From the NCBI RefSeq assembly GCF_050003625.1, contig NC_134401.1, positions 89,816,852 through 89,880,851 on the forward strand: a DNA stretch of 64,000 nt. Direction: 5' to 3'. The translations under genes were made by a program, and so were the position numbers. The DNA is from Haematobia irritans. Lineage: Eukaryota; Arthropoda; Insecta; Diptera; Muscidae. This document shows positions 9,345-20,834 of the stretch, in pieces; position 1 is the first letter of the stretch; every line of letters begins with the position of its first letter. Below the pieces are notes generated by a model. It was given only the letters and a program-made list of their open reading frames with translations, did not search any database and was not told the origin of the DNA.

Positions 9345-11585
9345 CACTGAAAAAAATATTGTCGTGAGGTCAAAGATTTCATGTCTTTAAAATACGAATG
9401 TAAATTTTGCTTAGCATAGAAGACGCTTTTCTCTAATATAAAGTTTTTTTCCTTGTCCAAAAGTCGATAAACTTTTCACTGAAGTCGTATTGTCCTTATA
9501 ATTAAGTGATTTCACTTAAAAATGGGTATCATAACATGAAAGAAAAAATGTTTGGGCTAAGGTCAATTTGACTTTAATAGTTCAGAAAAATTTTTTAAAT
9601 TTAATGAAATTGTCTTTAAATTTGTTGTCTTTTTGCATCTTGACTACAAAGCAAAAAATCGTTAAAATATAAGACATGTTTTTCAACTCTTTATTTTAAA
9701 GACGTTTTTTACCTGAAACATAGCATAATTTCTACTGAAAGTCGAGTCTTAATTAGGAAAATAAAGTTGTCGTTAACTCGTTTTTAAATGACTTTAATAG
9801 CATACGACGAAAAAAAGCTGAAAAAGCGAAAAATTAAAATTTGCTTCCTGGAAGCAAGTACACAAAACCCAAATTTAAAAGAGAATTGTGTCTTAAAATT
9901 ATCCTTACTTGAATTCTCCGCGCCTTTGGCTCGGAATCAATACCAAAATTTTTAATGTAAAGACAAAATCGTTGGAACCGGGCATGCTTTTTATACCCTT
10001 CACCACTACTGTGGTACAGGGTATAATAAGTTTGTGCATTTGTATGTAACGCCAAGAAATAGTGGTCATAGACCCATCTTTTATTATACCGATCGGCTTA
10101 GAATTAACTTCTGAGTCGATTTAGCGATGTCCGTCTGTCTGTCTGTCTGTCCGTCCGTCTGTCTGTATATGTAATTTTGTGCACAAAGTACAGCTCGCAA
10201 TTTAAGTCCGATCGTCCTCAAATTTGGCATAGAGTCGTTTCATTGGACAGAGACAATCGCTATTGGTTTTGGAAAAAAATCGGTTCAGATTTAGATATAG
10301 CTGCCATATATATTTATCCCCGATTTGGTCATAGTTAGCGTGTTTATCAACCGATTTTTTTGAAATACCGTACATCCAAATATTTTATGAATCTCGAAAA
10401 TCTTGCAAAATATCAGCCAAATCGGTTCAGATTTAGATATAGCTCCCATATATATCTTTCGTCCGATTTAGACTCATATGACCACAGAGGTCAAAGTTTA
10501 TTACCGATCTTCGTGAAATTTTGCACAGAGGGTAGAATTGACATTCTACCAATGCTTGGTAAATTTGATTGAAATCGGTTCCAATTCAGATATAGCTCCC
10601 ATATATATCTTTCGTCCGATTTGAACTTATATGGCCACAAAAGCCAGAGTTTTGCCGTGATTTGCTTCAAATTTTGCACAAGGGGTACGTTTAATAGTAT
10701 CGTTAAGGGTGTCAAATTTTGTTAAAATTGGTTCAGATTTAAATATAGCTCCTATATATATCTTTCGTCCGATTTGGACTTATATGGCCTCAAAAGCCAG
10801 AGTTTTGCCCTGACTTGCTTCAAATTTTGCGCACGAAGTACGTTTAATAGTATCGTTAAGTGTGTCAAATTATGTTAAAATCGGTTCAGATTTAGATATA
10901 GCTCACATATATATCTTTCTCCCGATTTGGACTTATATGGTCTCAAAAGCCAGAGTTTTTCTCTGATTTACTTAAAATTTTGCACAAGCGGTACTTTTAA
11001 CGATACTATTGTATGTGCCAAATATAGTCAAAATCGATTCAGATTTAGATATAGCTCCCATATATATCTTTCGTCCGATTTGATCTTATATGGCCTCAAA
11101 ATCCAGGGTTTTGCCGTGATTTGCTTCAAATTTCACGCAAGGAGTGCGTTTAGTAGTATCGGTAATTGTGCCAAATTTGGTTGAAATCGGTTCAGATTTA
11201 GATATGGCTCCCATATATATCTTCCGTCCTATTTGCACTCATATGACCAGGGGGCAGAATTATTATTCTAACTATACATGTCAAATTTAGTCAAAATCGG
11301 TTCAGATTATATATACGTACACCAGAGTTGGGGAAATATGGTAGACTGTTACACATTTTAGACCCATTTTCAATGGAAGTTTTCTCCAATTAACTGGATA
11401 GCGTTAGTCGACTTAAATTTTAATTCTAAAGATTTTGTAGAAGTAAAGAAATTGTCTCCTTTATATAGCTTCCAGCAAATGTGAAGTAGTTGAGATGGTA
11501 ACACAATTTTTGGCCTACATAGAGGTGAAGGGTATAATATAGTCGGCCCACCCGACTTTAGACTTTACTTACTTGTTTTTCAGTG
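9345..11585. mobile_element. CACTG-ended MITE, copy 2, carrying an F3 element
   Basis: It starts CACTGAAAAAAATATTG at 9345 and ends TTTTTCAGTG at 11585. Flanking TG on both sides is the 2-bp target. About 650 bp of MITE sequence lie at 9345-9990 and the last few bases at 11577-11585; an F3 TR-element fills the space between. The left part aligns with 21359-21619 and, reversed, with 19648-20301. Confidence 0.85.
9991..11576 (-). mobile_element. TR-element F3-a (complete)
   Basis: The element end lies on the left: terminal hairpin TATACCCTTCACCACTACTG..., core and a (GTCT/GTCC)n tract at 10131-10168. The centre holds about seven units of about 145-153 bp, each with ATCGGTTCAGATTTAGATAT then AGCTCCCATATATATC. 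The head lies on the right with the AGTCGG...CCGACT hairpin region and ACTTGT at 11571-11576. It is inserted in the T-run of the MITE at 9345-11585 with no target duplication longer than 2-3 T, which fits a Helitron-like T/T insertion. It has no open frame; short frames in the array are incidental. Confidence 0.82.
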
Positions 11586-11785
11586 TGCTTGGGTTTGCCG
11601 TCTCAGGCAAAACTTGAATGCACAGTATCAAGGTAGTCTCCTTTTTTCACGATTCCTTATCACTAACCAACGGCCAAGTGTGTCACCATCCCCATACAAT
11701 GAAGCTTCCACCTCTATGTTTTACGTTTCGTTTGATGTGGTGTTTTGGGAGACTTTGTCATTACCTCGCCATTACCAGTAATGTT

Positions 11786-12725
11786 GGGAGGTGGTATTAT
11801 AAGTTAGTGCATATGTTTGCAACACCCAGAAGAAGACGAGATAGACACATGGTGTCTTTGGCAAAAATGCTCAGGGTGGGCTCTTGAGTCGATATAACCA
11901 TGTCCCTCTGTCCGTGAACAAATTTTTGTAAACAAAGTCTAGGTCGCAGTTTTAGTCCAATCGACTTCAAATTTGGCACAAGTATGTGTTTTGGCTTAGA
12001 ATATAATCCTATTGATTTTTGAAGAAATCGGTTCAGATTTAGATATAGCTCCCATATATATATTTCGCCCGATATGGACTTATATGGCCGCAGAAGCTAG
12101 AGTTTTACCCTAATTTACTTAAAATTTTGCACAAGAAGAACAATTAGTACTATAGTCAAATGTGCCAAATTTTATTGAAACCGGTTCAGATTTAGATATA
12201 GCATACATATATATCTTTCGCCCGATATGGACTAATACGGTCCAAGAAGCCAGAGTTTTACCCCACTTTGGTTGAAATTTGAATGGTTGAATGTACTAGG
12301 AGTAGAATTAGCATTGTAGCTATGCGTGCCAAACTTGGTTGAAATCGGTTCAGATTTAGATATATCTCCCATATATAGCTTTCGCCCGATTTACACTCAT
12401 ATGACCACAGAGGCCAATTTTTAACTCCGATTTAGTTGAAATTTTGCACAGGGAGTAGAATTAGCATTGTAGCTATGCGTGCCAAATTTGGTTGAAATCG
12501 GTTCACATTTAGATATAGCTTCTATATATATGTTTTTCTGATTTCGACAAAAATGGTCAAAATAACAACATTTTCTTGTAAAATCGCCACTGCTTAGTCG
12601 AAAAGTTGTAAAAATGTCTCTAATTTTCCTAAACTTCTAATACTTATATATCGAGCGATAAATCATAAATAAACTTTTGCGAAGTTTCCTTAAAATTGCT
12701 TCAGATTTAAATGTTTCCTATATTT
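11786..12725 (-). mobile_element. TR-element F3-b, truncated
   Basis: It begins inside the terminal hairpin/core (GGTATTATAAGTTAGTGC), has a shortened CCCTCTGTCCGTG tract at about 11900, and then about five array units of 153 bp. It runs to 12725, where the next F3 copy starts. The repeat AGTAGAATTAGCATTGTAGC recurs at 12301 and 12454, which gives the 153-bp period. Confidence 0.75.
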
Positions 12726-13910
12726 ATACCCTTAACCACTACTGTGGTACAGGGTATAATAAGTTTGTGCATTTGTATGTAACGCCAAGAAGGAGTAATC
12801 ATAGACCAACCTTTTAGTATACGGATCGGCTTAGAATTAAATTCTGAGTCGATTTAGCGATGTCCGTCTGTCTGTCTGTCTGTCCGTCTGTCTGTCTGTC
12901 TGTTGGTGTATTTTTGTCTGCAAAGTACAGCTCGCAGTTTTAGTCCGATTGTCCTAAAATTTTTTCCAAAATCCCTATTGATTTTGGAAAAAATCGGTTC
13001 AGATTTAGATATAGCTGTCATATAATATATATGACCGATCTGGTCATAATTGGCGTGTATGTCAACCGATCTTCCTCAAATTCCGTACATCCGAATATTT
13101 TATGAGTCTCGAAAAACCTGCAAAATACCAGCCAAATCGGTTCAGATTTAGATATAGCTCCCATATATAGCTTTCGCCAAATTTACACTCATTTGTCCAC
13201 AGAGGCCAATTTTTTGCGCCGATTTAGTTGAAAATTTGCATAGGAAGTAGAATTAGCATTGTAACTATGCGTGCCAAATTTGGTTGAAATCCGTTCAGAT
13301 TTGGATATATCTCCCATATATAGCGTTCGCCAAATTTACACTCATTTGCCCACAGAGGCAAATTTTTTGCTCCAATTTAGTTGAAATTTTGCATAGGAAG
13401 TAGAATTAGCATTGTAACTGCGTGCCAAATTTAGTTGACAGATTTAGATACAGCTCCCATAAATATGTTTTTCTGATTTCGACAAAAATGCTCAAAATAC
13501 CAACATTTTCCTTGTTATATCGCCACTGCTTAGTCGAAAAGTTGTGAAAATGACTTTAATTTTCCTAAACTTCTAATACATATATATCGAGCGATAAATC
13601 ATAAATAAACTTTTGCGAAGTTTCCTTAAAATTGCTTCAGATTTAAATGTTTCCCATATTTTTTTAAGAAAAATTGTGTTCCACCCTAGTGCATTAGCCA
13701 ACTAAAATTTTGAGTCTATAGATTTTGTAAAAGTCTATCAAATTCTGTCCAAATCGAGTGATATTTAAATGTATGTATTTGGGACAAACCTTAATATTTA
13801 GCCCCCAACACATTTGACGGATGTGATACGGTATCGAAAATGTAAATCTACAAAGTGGTGCAGGGTATAGTATAGTCGGCCCCGCCCGACTTTAGACTTT
13901 CCTTACTTGT
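12726..13910 (-). mobile_element. TR-element F3-c (complete)
   Basis: The left terminal hairpin TATACCCTTAACCACTACTG is followed by a (GTCT)n/(GTCC) tract at 12867-12903 and several array units. The head on the right has AGTATAGTCGGCCCCGCCCG and ACTTGT at about 13905. It abuts F3-b, and both share the AGTCGAAAAGTTGT-to-ATTTAAATGTTTCC segment (12593-12718 and 13530-13655). It either inserted into F3-b or arose with it by unequal exchange. A T-run follows. Confidence 0.8.
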
Positions 13911-13933
13911 TTTTTTTTTTTTTTTTTTTTTTT
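13909..13933. repeat. Poly(T) tract
   Basis: A run of about 24 T directly abuts the F3-c head. It may be the expanded T target in which such elements insert. Confidence 0.9.
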
Positions 13934-15048
13934 ATAAAAGACTACTTGCTATTTCATTAGACTCCACCATTCAATCTGTTGCTTATATGACAATCCGACT
14001 AATATATCGTAATTAAAAATTGTATCTTATAATCATATTTGTGTTCTTCAAACATTGTTGCATGAAAATCATCGATCAATTGTATCTTACAAACTGAAGC
14101 TGAACGTCTCATCCCAATCGAAATGCGTCAATGTCGACTTACATACCAAATAAATTGGAGAAAATCGAATATCAGCAGAAAAATTTAAGTCGCTCCATAC
14201 AAAAAATCATTAACAATGACCGCCGATTGTATGCGAGAGAAAATAAAGATGCAATTATAAAAATAAACACTTATTAAAGTTGACAAATAATCAATTATTG
14301 CCATCCAAAAATGGGGTCAGCAATTGCAAGCGAGAATTTGCTATAGGCAAAAAATCGGCTTATTTGAAAAATACGATTGCTTGGCTTTCTCATATGCAAG
14401 CATTTTAATTGAATGTCGTTCGTTTTTTGCTTTTCTTACATAAAAATTGGAATTATCACAAAAGTTCAATGAATCTTCGCCAAGCCCAAGGAAAAAAAAA
14501 ACAAAAATGTACCAAATTTGCTTAATGCAACCGTTTCATATTTCATTGTCGCGCTTATGACAGAAAATGCAGCAATAAATTCCCCCCAAAAAATCATAAA
14601 ATAATAAAAAAATAAAAAAACGAAATTAAAGCAAAGAAGGAACAAATTTTAATAATGAACCAAACCGTAATGAATGAACAAAAGAACGAACAATGAATGA
14701 CCACCGAGACAAGCGGACGGACATGTCTGGGGGATTTCATGGCTTTCTAAAATGACAGCATGCAAATCCCTGCAAAATAACAGAATTCGGTTCACTGCAG
14801 ACTGAAATTGGAATCGTTAGCAATGGCCTGTATAAGGCCATAAACTTGTCATGGACAGGGAAATTAAAAATTTTTTGGCAAAAAAACAAAAACACAAACA
14901 ATAAAATAAACAAAATCAAACAAAATGTACACTTGCCTTTGTATAAATTTATGGGAAAGACCATAAATTTTTTTGCAAAAGAAAAGCTGAAATAAGTAAA
15001 AAATGGGGCAATTTTCAACAGGGCCGAAGTTTAAATACACTAACAAAA
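13934..15048. other. No gene seen; AT-rich unique-looking DNA
   Basis: No repeat family of the window is recognisable here. Minus-strand frames near 14737-15046 are A-rich/T-rich low complexity with no motif. Confidence 0.5.
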
Positions 15049-15726
15049 TTGTTACTTAAATTCAAAGATTTTGACCTTCTCTTAAAAACTTTGGTACTAA
15101 TTCGTACGATTGCAATTCTTCCTTATCTTTCAAAGGTGTTTGAGAAGATACTGTATCGGCAGATGTACACTTATTATTTTAATGAATGTTCCCTATTATG
15201 CGAGGAACAATCAGGATTTCGTCCTAACCACAGTTGTGTAAGTGCCCTGGCTGAAGTTACTGAGAATATTCGAGGGAATTTGGAAGATGATAGGATCAAT
15301 TTTCTTGTTCTTCTGGATCATTCCAAGGCATTTGACTGTGTGGATCATATTATGCTGGGCGCTAAGATGAGTCGCTTGTTCGGGTTTTCTCCTTCGTCAG
15401 TCAAATTGATTTCATCGTATCTGTCTAATTGTTTTCAGTCGGTATTCTCAAAGTCTCTTACGTCTAGTCCGTTGTCTGTATCAAAAGGAGTGCCCCAGGG
15501 TTCGAAACTTGGTCCACTTTTATTCTCCCTGTATACACGCAAAAAAATAATTCTTTCCTCCCAAACGAAATTTTAGACAAACAAAGTTCGTTTTTCATTT
15601 GCTTTTCGCTGTAAGGAAGTGTATTTGGAAGAAAAGTGTATACTTTTTGTGATAAACGTTTATTCTTTTCCAGGATGTAAAAACAATTTCATAAAGACTA
15701 ACTCAAAAAAAATTTTTTTCTGGCTA

Positions 15727-15960
15727 ATTGCATTTTCCCTCACATCTTTCTCACTTCCACGAAGATTTTTTAGTTCTTAGCACCTTTTTCTGTAATACAA
15801 ACAATGTAGAAGAAATTATACGATTTTATAAATTTTTAAAATTTTTTTACCTTTCGCCTAGACGGAGAATCGATCCGCGGACCATGCACTTTGTAAGCCA
15901 ACACACTAACCACTGAGCTATGTACCTGTTATGGTCATCAATAGATAAATATCCATATAA
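15727..15960 (-). mobile_element. tRNA-derived SINE2, copy 1
   Basis: On the minus strand an A-box-like TAGCTCAGTGGTTAG lies at about 15906-15920 and a B-box-like GGATCGATTC near 15866. The body then contains TGTATTACAGAAAAAGGTGC and AACTAAAAAATC and ends near GAAAGATGTGAGGGAA. The same body occurs at 57900-58085, which supports a dispersed tRNA-derived family distinct from SINE1. Confidence 0.7.
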
Positions 15961-16040
15961 GTTATATTTATATAGCATAGCTTGCGGCGCCCACGAACCG
16001 AATAAACAAAGTTTATTTAACAGAAACAAACATTTAGTTT

Positions 16041-16113
16041 GGCACCGTGGAGCAGTGGTTGCTACGTCTGACTCTCATGCCAAGGGTCGTGGGTTCGATC
16101 CCTGCTTCGACCA
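16041..16113 (+). repeat. tRNA-like SINE head (pol III promoter-like)
   Basis: A 73-nt unit begins GGCACCGTGGAGCAGTGGTT and carries the B box GGGTTCGATCC. It closely resembles the SINE1 head but is followed by T-rich DNA and not by the SINE1 body. It is not called a tRNA gene because paired acceptor ends are not evident. Confidence 0.65.
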
Positions 16114-16800
16114 AAGTTTTTTTTTTATTTTTTTGTTTTTACATACATTCTACATATGTTCGGAAGATTTCGAAAAAAATGTTCAACATGACATTGTACT
16201 ATATTAAATTTTTGAACTGTAAAATGTGTTTTATTAAAGACCAAAAGTCAGAAAAGAACAGTGTTTGATATAAACGAAATGGACTCTGTTGTTGTTTCAA
16301 AAATAACTTTTTTTATAGAAAAAATAAAAACTTTGTAACAAACGAATTTATTTGGTGATAAAAGTTTAAAATTTTCGAAGCAATTCAAAAAACTCTAACA
16401 AAAGAAAAACGTTTTCGGTACACGTTTTCCAAACGTTTTTTTTCTTTGCGTGTATCAATGATTTACCAAGTCAATTGTCTTTCTGTCAGGTGCATATGTA
16501 CGCGGACGATGTTCAGGTCTATATTATGTGCACGAGGGATGGGCTAGATGAACACGTGGGGATGATCAACCATGATTTATCTAGGATTTATGCATGGGCT
16601 GGTGCTAATGGTCTGTGTCTTAACCCAACCAAATCTAAATGTTTGATTATAAGAAATAGGTTAACGCGATTTTCTCACGATATTAATATACGGATGGGTG
16701 GGAGGAGACTTGAGATTGTCGACCGTGCGAAAAATCTAGCCGTGATGTTCAACAGCTCTCTAAACTTTGGGAATGTTACAAGGAATCTGTAGATTAAACG

Positions 16801-17101
16801 TCCTGAATAGTGAATGAAAACTGGTTTATTATTTATTTATTTATATATTTATGTATTTATATATTGTTTCTTTTTTATTTATTTATTATTATTATTATTT
16901 TTATTATTATATACATATGTTTTTGTATTTTTATTATCTATTTATTATACTTTTTTGATTAATTTCTTAAATTTAATTTAAAAAAAATTAAATTGCTATT
17001 TTATATATCTTCTTGAAATTAATTTTATGCTATAATATATCCTTTTTTCATTAGTTATATTAATTAAAATTAAAGTTATATTAATTAAAAATTAAAGGAT
17101 A
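16801..17101. other. TTTA/ATT-rich low-complexity DNA
   Basis: Runs of TTTATTTATTTA and ATTATTATT, with no gene, between the LINE fragment and the F1 element. Could include the LINE 3' UTR. Confidence 0.6.
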
Positions 17102-19252
17102 TTTTTATACCCTCCATCATAGGATGGGGGTATATTAACTTTGTCATTCCGTTTGTAACACATCGAAATATTGCTCTAAGACCCCATAAAGTATATATAT
17201 TCTGGGTCGTGGTGAAATTCTGAGTCGATCTAAGCATGTCCGTCCGTCCGTCCGTCTATCGACTTGAAACTTGGCACAAGTAGTTGTTATCGATGTAGGT
17301 CGGATGGTATTGAAAATGGGCCATATCGGTCCACTTTTACGTATAGCCCCCATATAAAGGGACCCTCAGATTTGGCTTGTGGAGCCTCTAAAAGAAGCAT
17401 ATTTCATCCGATCCGGCTGAAATTTGGTACATGGTGTTAGTATATGGTCTCTAACAACCATGCAAAAATTGGTCCACATCGGTCCATAATTATATATAGC
17501 CCCCATATAAACCGATCCCCAGATTTGGCTTGTAGAGCCTCTAACAGAAGCCTATTTCATCCGATCCGGCTCAAATTTGATATATGGTGTTGGTATATGG
17601 TCTCTAACAACCATACAAAAATTGGTTCACATCGGTCCATAATTATATATAGCCCCCATATAAACCGATCCCCAGATTTGGCTTGCGGAGCCTAAAAGAG
17701 AAGCAAATTTCATCCGATCCGGCTGAAATTTGGTACATGGTGTTGGTATATGGTCTCTAACAACCATGCAAAAATTGGTTCCCATCGGTCCATAATTATT
17801 TATAGCCCCCATATAAACCGATCCCCAGATTTGGCTAGTGGATCCTCTAAGAGAAGCATATTTCATCCGATCCGGCTGAAATTTGGTACATGATGTTGGT
17901 ATATGGTCTCTAACAATCATGCAAAAATTGGTCCACATTGGTCCATAATTATATATAGCCCCCATATAAACCGATCCCCAGATTTTGGCTTGCGGAGCCT
18001 CAAAGAGAAGCAAATTTCATCCGATCCGGCTGAAATTTGGTACATGATGCTGGTCTTTAACAACCGTGCAAAAATTGGTCCACAACGGTCCATAATTATA
18101 TATAGCGCCCATATAAACCGATCCCCATATTTGGGTTGCGAAGCCTCAAAGAGAAGCAAATTTTATACGATCCGCCTGAAATTTGGTACATGATATTGGT
18201 ATATGGTCTCTAACAACCGTGCAAAAATTGGTCCACATGGGTTCATAATTATATATAGCGCCCATATAAACCGATTCCCATATTTGGCTTGCGGAGCCTC
18301 AAAGAGAAGCAAATTTTATCCGATCCACCTGAAATTTGGTACATGATATTGGTATATGGTCTCTAACAACCGTGCAAAAATTGGTCCACATCGGTTCATA
18401 ATTATATATAGCCCCCATATAAATCGATCCCCAGATTTGGCTTGCGAAGTCTCCAAGAGAAGCAAATTTCATCCAATCCGGTTGTAATTTGGAACATGGT
18501 CCATATCGGTCCATAATTATATATAGCCCCCAAATAAAACGTTCTCCAGATTTGACCTCCGGAGCCTCTTGGAGGAGCAAAATTCATCCGTTCCGGTTCA
18601 AAGTAGAAACGTGGTTTTAGTATATGGTCGCTAACAACCATACCAAAATTGGTCCAATCACACAAAAATTGGTCCATATCGGCTCATAATCATGGTTGCC
18701 ACTAGAGCCAAAAACAATCTACCAAAATTTTATTTCTATAGAAAATGTTGTCAAAATTTTATTTCTAGAGAAAATTTTGTTAAAATTTTATTCGGTTCAT
18801 AATAAAATTTTCATCATTGTCAAAATTTTATTTCTATAGAAAATTTTGTTAAAATTTTATTTCTGTAGAAATTTTTGTCAAAATTTTCTTTCTATAGAAA
18901 ATGTTGTTAAAATTTTTATTTCTATAGAAAATTTTGTGAAAATTTTATTTCCATAGAAAATTTTTTAATATTTTCTTTCTGTAGAAAATTTTGTCAAAAT
19001 TTTATGTCTACTTTGTCAAACTGAATTATATACGTATTGGATCGATCTTTTTTGATTTAATATATACCACGTATGGACATACAATTTAGAAGATGGTGTT
19101 AGGAGGTTTTAAGATACCTTGCCATCGGCAAGCGTTACCGCAACTTAAGTAATTCGATTGTGGATGGCAGTGTTTAGAAGAAGTTTCTACGCAATCCATG
19201 ATGGAGGGTACATAAGCTTCGGCCTGGCCGAACTTACGGCCGTATATACTTG
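17102..19252 (-). mobile_element. TR-element F1-a (complete)
   Basis: The terminal hairpin is at the left (TATACCCTCCATCATAGGAT), then the core with a short TA run, (GTCC)n at 17239-17256, and about nine F1 units of about 150 bp (17345-18690). Each unit contains CCGATCC and a CCATATAAACCGAT word. A 29-bp repeat block follows (18715-19015), then the head at 19016-19252 with TTCGGCCTGGCCGAA and ACTTGT. No protein-coding capacity is evident. Confidence 0.85.
18715..19015 (-). repeat. 29-bp tandem repeat (CTATAG / AAAATTTT palindromic unit)
   Basis: About ten degenerate units of the type AAAATTTTATTTCTATAG. The same array in the same element position occurs at 39848-40480 (longest), 51555-51690, 32420-32515 and 63205-63580. 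It is a fixed part of the F1 head. Confidence 0.85.
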
Positions 19253-19493
19253 TTTTTTTTTTTTGTTTTAATTTGAGGAAAGTTTGCCTTACATCAAAGA
19301 CATACGACTTTGACGGATGGACGAAAATTTCACAGATTTGTGTGTAAAATTATCTAATTAAAAGACCTTTATTTCCAGGAACTCTGTCCTTAAAATTGTG
19401 TAAATAGCATATCCTAGAATTTAGGTGGCATAATTTTTTATATTAGGTCAATATGTGTACCATCCATCAAACAGAAAATAATAGCACCAACAT
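19253..19493. mobile_element. AT-rich dispersed repeat fragment
   Basis: CATACGACTTTGACGGATGG and GAATTTAGGTGGCATAAT have diverged matches at about 35318-35520. This suggests a MITE-like family whose ends I could not define. Confidence 0.35.
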
Positions 19494-19647
19494 TTTTATA
19501 CCCACCTACATTGAATTGTGATGAGGGTATAATAAGTTTGCCATTCCGTTTATAACACATCGAAATCCCGATTATATTTCCAATTTTTGACCAGGGAGAA
19601 ATTCTAAGACGATATAACAACGTCCGTCTTTCTGTCTGTCTGTTGTA

Positions 19648-20301
19648 CACTGAAAAAAAGCATACTCGGTTCCAAAGATTTTGTCTTAACTTTAAAAAAT
19701 TTGGTATTGATTCCGAGCCAATGAAGCGGAGAATACAAGTAAGTATACTTTTAAGACACAATTCTCTTTTAAATTTAGGTTTTGTGTACTTGCTTCTAGG
19801 AAGCAAATTTTAATTTTTCGCTTTCTCTGCTTTTTTTCTTCATATGCTATCAAAGACCTTTAAAAATGAGTTAGCGGCAACTTTATTTTCCAAATTAAGA
19901 CTCGACTTCCAGTAGAAATTATGCTATGTTTGAAGTAAAAAACTTCTTTAAAATAAAATTTTGAAAAATATGTCCTATATTTGAACGATTTTTTGCTTTG
20001 TAGTCAAGATGCAAAAAGGCAACAAATTTAAAAACAATTTCATTAAATTTAAAGAATTTTTCTGAATTATTAAAGTCAAGTTGACCTTAGCCTATAAATT
20101 TTTTCTTTCATGTTAAGATACCCATTTTAAGTCAAATCACTTAATTATAAGGACAATACGACTTCATTGAAAAGTTTATCGACTTTTGGACAAGGAAAAT
20201 AACTTTATTTTAGAGAAATGCGTCTTCTATGCTAAGCAAAATTTGTATTCGTATTTTAAAGACATGAAATCTTTGACTTCAGGACAATATTTTTTTCAGT
20301 G
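19648..20301. mobile_element. CACTG-ended MITE, copy 3 (uninterrupted reference)
   Basis: 654 bp, ends CACTGAAAAAAAG and ...TTTTTTTCAGTG, TA at 19646-19647 and 20302-20303. It is AT-rich and non-coding. It is the only uninterrupted full-length copy here and defines the family. It is inserted exactly in the (GTCT)n part of F2-a. Confidence 0.88.
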
Positions 20302-20427
20302 TAACCGCTTCAATAATGGTGCTATTGTCCTGAAATTTGGCACAGATTCGTTTTCTATGTGCATGCAGGTCAAATTCGAAGATGGGTTATATCGATCTAG
20401 ATTTTTATATAGCCTTCACATAAATAA

Positions 20428-20834
20428 CCCAGCAAAAAATGGAGTACTATTTATTTCAGCAGGATTGTAAGGGAGAGAGGCAGTACCAACTGCTTGCAAA
20501 ACAACCGAATCAGCCCTGATGTTTGTGGGTGATGTCCCGATTCAGAGCAGCTTCTACATAGCGCTGATATAATTGCTCATTTTAATAGAAATATTGCTCA
20601 GATGTGATATAAAATTTTGGGTATAGCATTGGTGGCGTGAAGGAAAACAGCACTACCTTTCATGCATCTATAGTGCATGAATTGATTGCAATAACGTAAA
20701 CGAATGATCATAAACTAGTTTGATTACTCGTTTACGTTATCGCCACCGATTCATGCAGTGTGGATGCACTGCCTACTTTATTGTATACCAAAAAGCGCAA
20801 CTAAACTCTTACTGCTGAAGTATTTTTTGCTGGG
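20428..20834. mobile_element. CCCAGC-ended MITE with internal hairpins
   Basis: 407 bp with inverted ends CCCAGCAAAAAAT (13 bp, perfect) and a second subterminal inverted pair around TTCAGCAG. The interior has a perfect inverted repeat ATAACGTAAACGA (20691-20703) with its complement near 20730-20742, and GGTGGCG/CGCCACC words outside it. I could not identify a clear target duplication, so the superfamily is open. Confidence 0.7.

Larger units (their letters stand above)
8817..11785 (-). mobile_element. Tc1-like (DD34E-type) relic split by nested insertions
   Basis: The left end CAGGGTGGCCGATAGTCC follows TA (8815-8816) and looks like a Tc1 terminal repeat. Transposase remnants are read on the minus strand on both sides of a CACTG-ended MITE (9345-11585). 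The insertion site shows a TG duplication (9343-9344 and 11586-11587). This is the oldest layer of a three-deep nest (Tc1, then MITE, then F3 element). Confidence 0.7.
15536..16452. mobile_element. CACGCAAA-ended TIR element with TA target
   Basis: It starts CACGCAAAAAAATAATTC and ends TTTTTTTCTTTGCGTG, giving inverted ends CACGCAAA. TA at 15534-15535 and 16453-16454 is the target duplication, which is confirmed by the repaired RT motif. Length is 917 bp. It has no transposase. It contains a SINE2 copy on the minus strand and a tRNA-like unit on the plus strand. Confidence 0.82.
15097..16791 (+). pseudogene. LINE reverse transcriptase, interrupted
   Basis: The first part reads LPYLSKVFEKILYRQM, EEQSGFRPNHSCVSAL, motif A FLVLLDHSKAFDCVDH and motif B GVPQGSKLGPLLFSLY. 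The second part continues INDLP...HMYADDVQVY (motif C) and NGLCLNPTKSKCLII. Excising 15536-16452 plus one TA restores the expected LFSLYINDLP junction, so the interruption is a clean insertion. The frame ends soon after at 16791. The product would have been the RT core of a CR1/Jockey-group ORF2, here 5'- and 3'-truncated. Confidence 0.85.
15049..16800 (+). mobile_element. CR1/Jockey-type LINE fragment split by a TIR element
   Basis: Plus-strand reverse transcriptase sequence lies at 15097-15533 and resumes at 16455-16791. The TIR element at 15536-16452 separates the two. Both LINE ends are lost. The 3' flank is rich in TTTATTTA words, as near the relic at 30435-30870. Confidence 0.85.

Noticed and set aside
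14737..15046. Minus-strand frames rich in phenylalanine and leucine
   Set aside because: They translate A-rich low-complexity DNA; two frames of the same DNA give the same type of peptide.
16041..16113. Possible true tRNA gene
   Set aside because: It has A- and B-box-like motifs and 73-nt length, but the acceptor ends do not pair convincingly and it matches the dispersed SINE1 head. The SINE heads at 35930, 50285 and 53889 were rejected as tRNA genes for the same reason.
17627..18193. Frames of up to 128 codons with repeated SNNHAKIGPHRSIIIYSPHI
   Set aside because: These arise because the F1 unit of 153 bp is divisible by three, so chance frames run through several units. No start, motif or selection sign. 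The same holds at 29575-30129, 33238-33774, 40531-41225, 47640-48065, 52019-52675 and 62271-62492.
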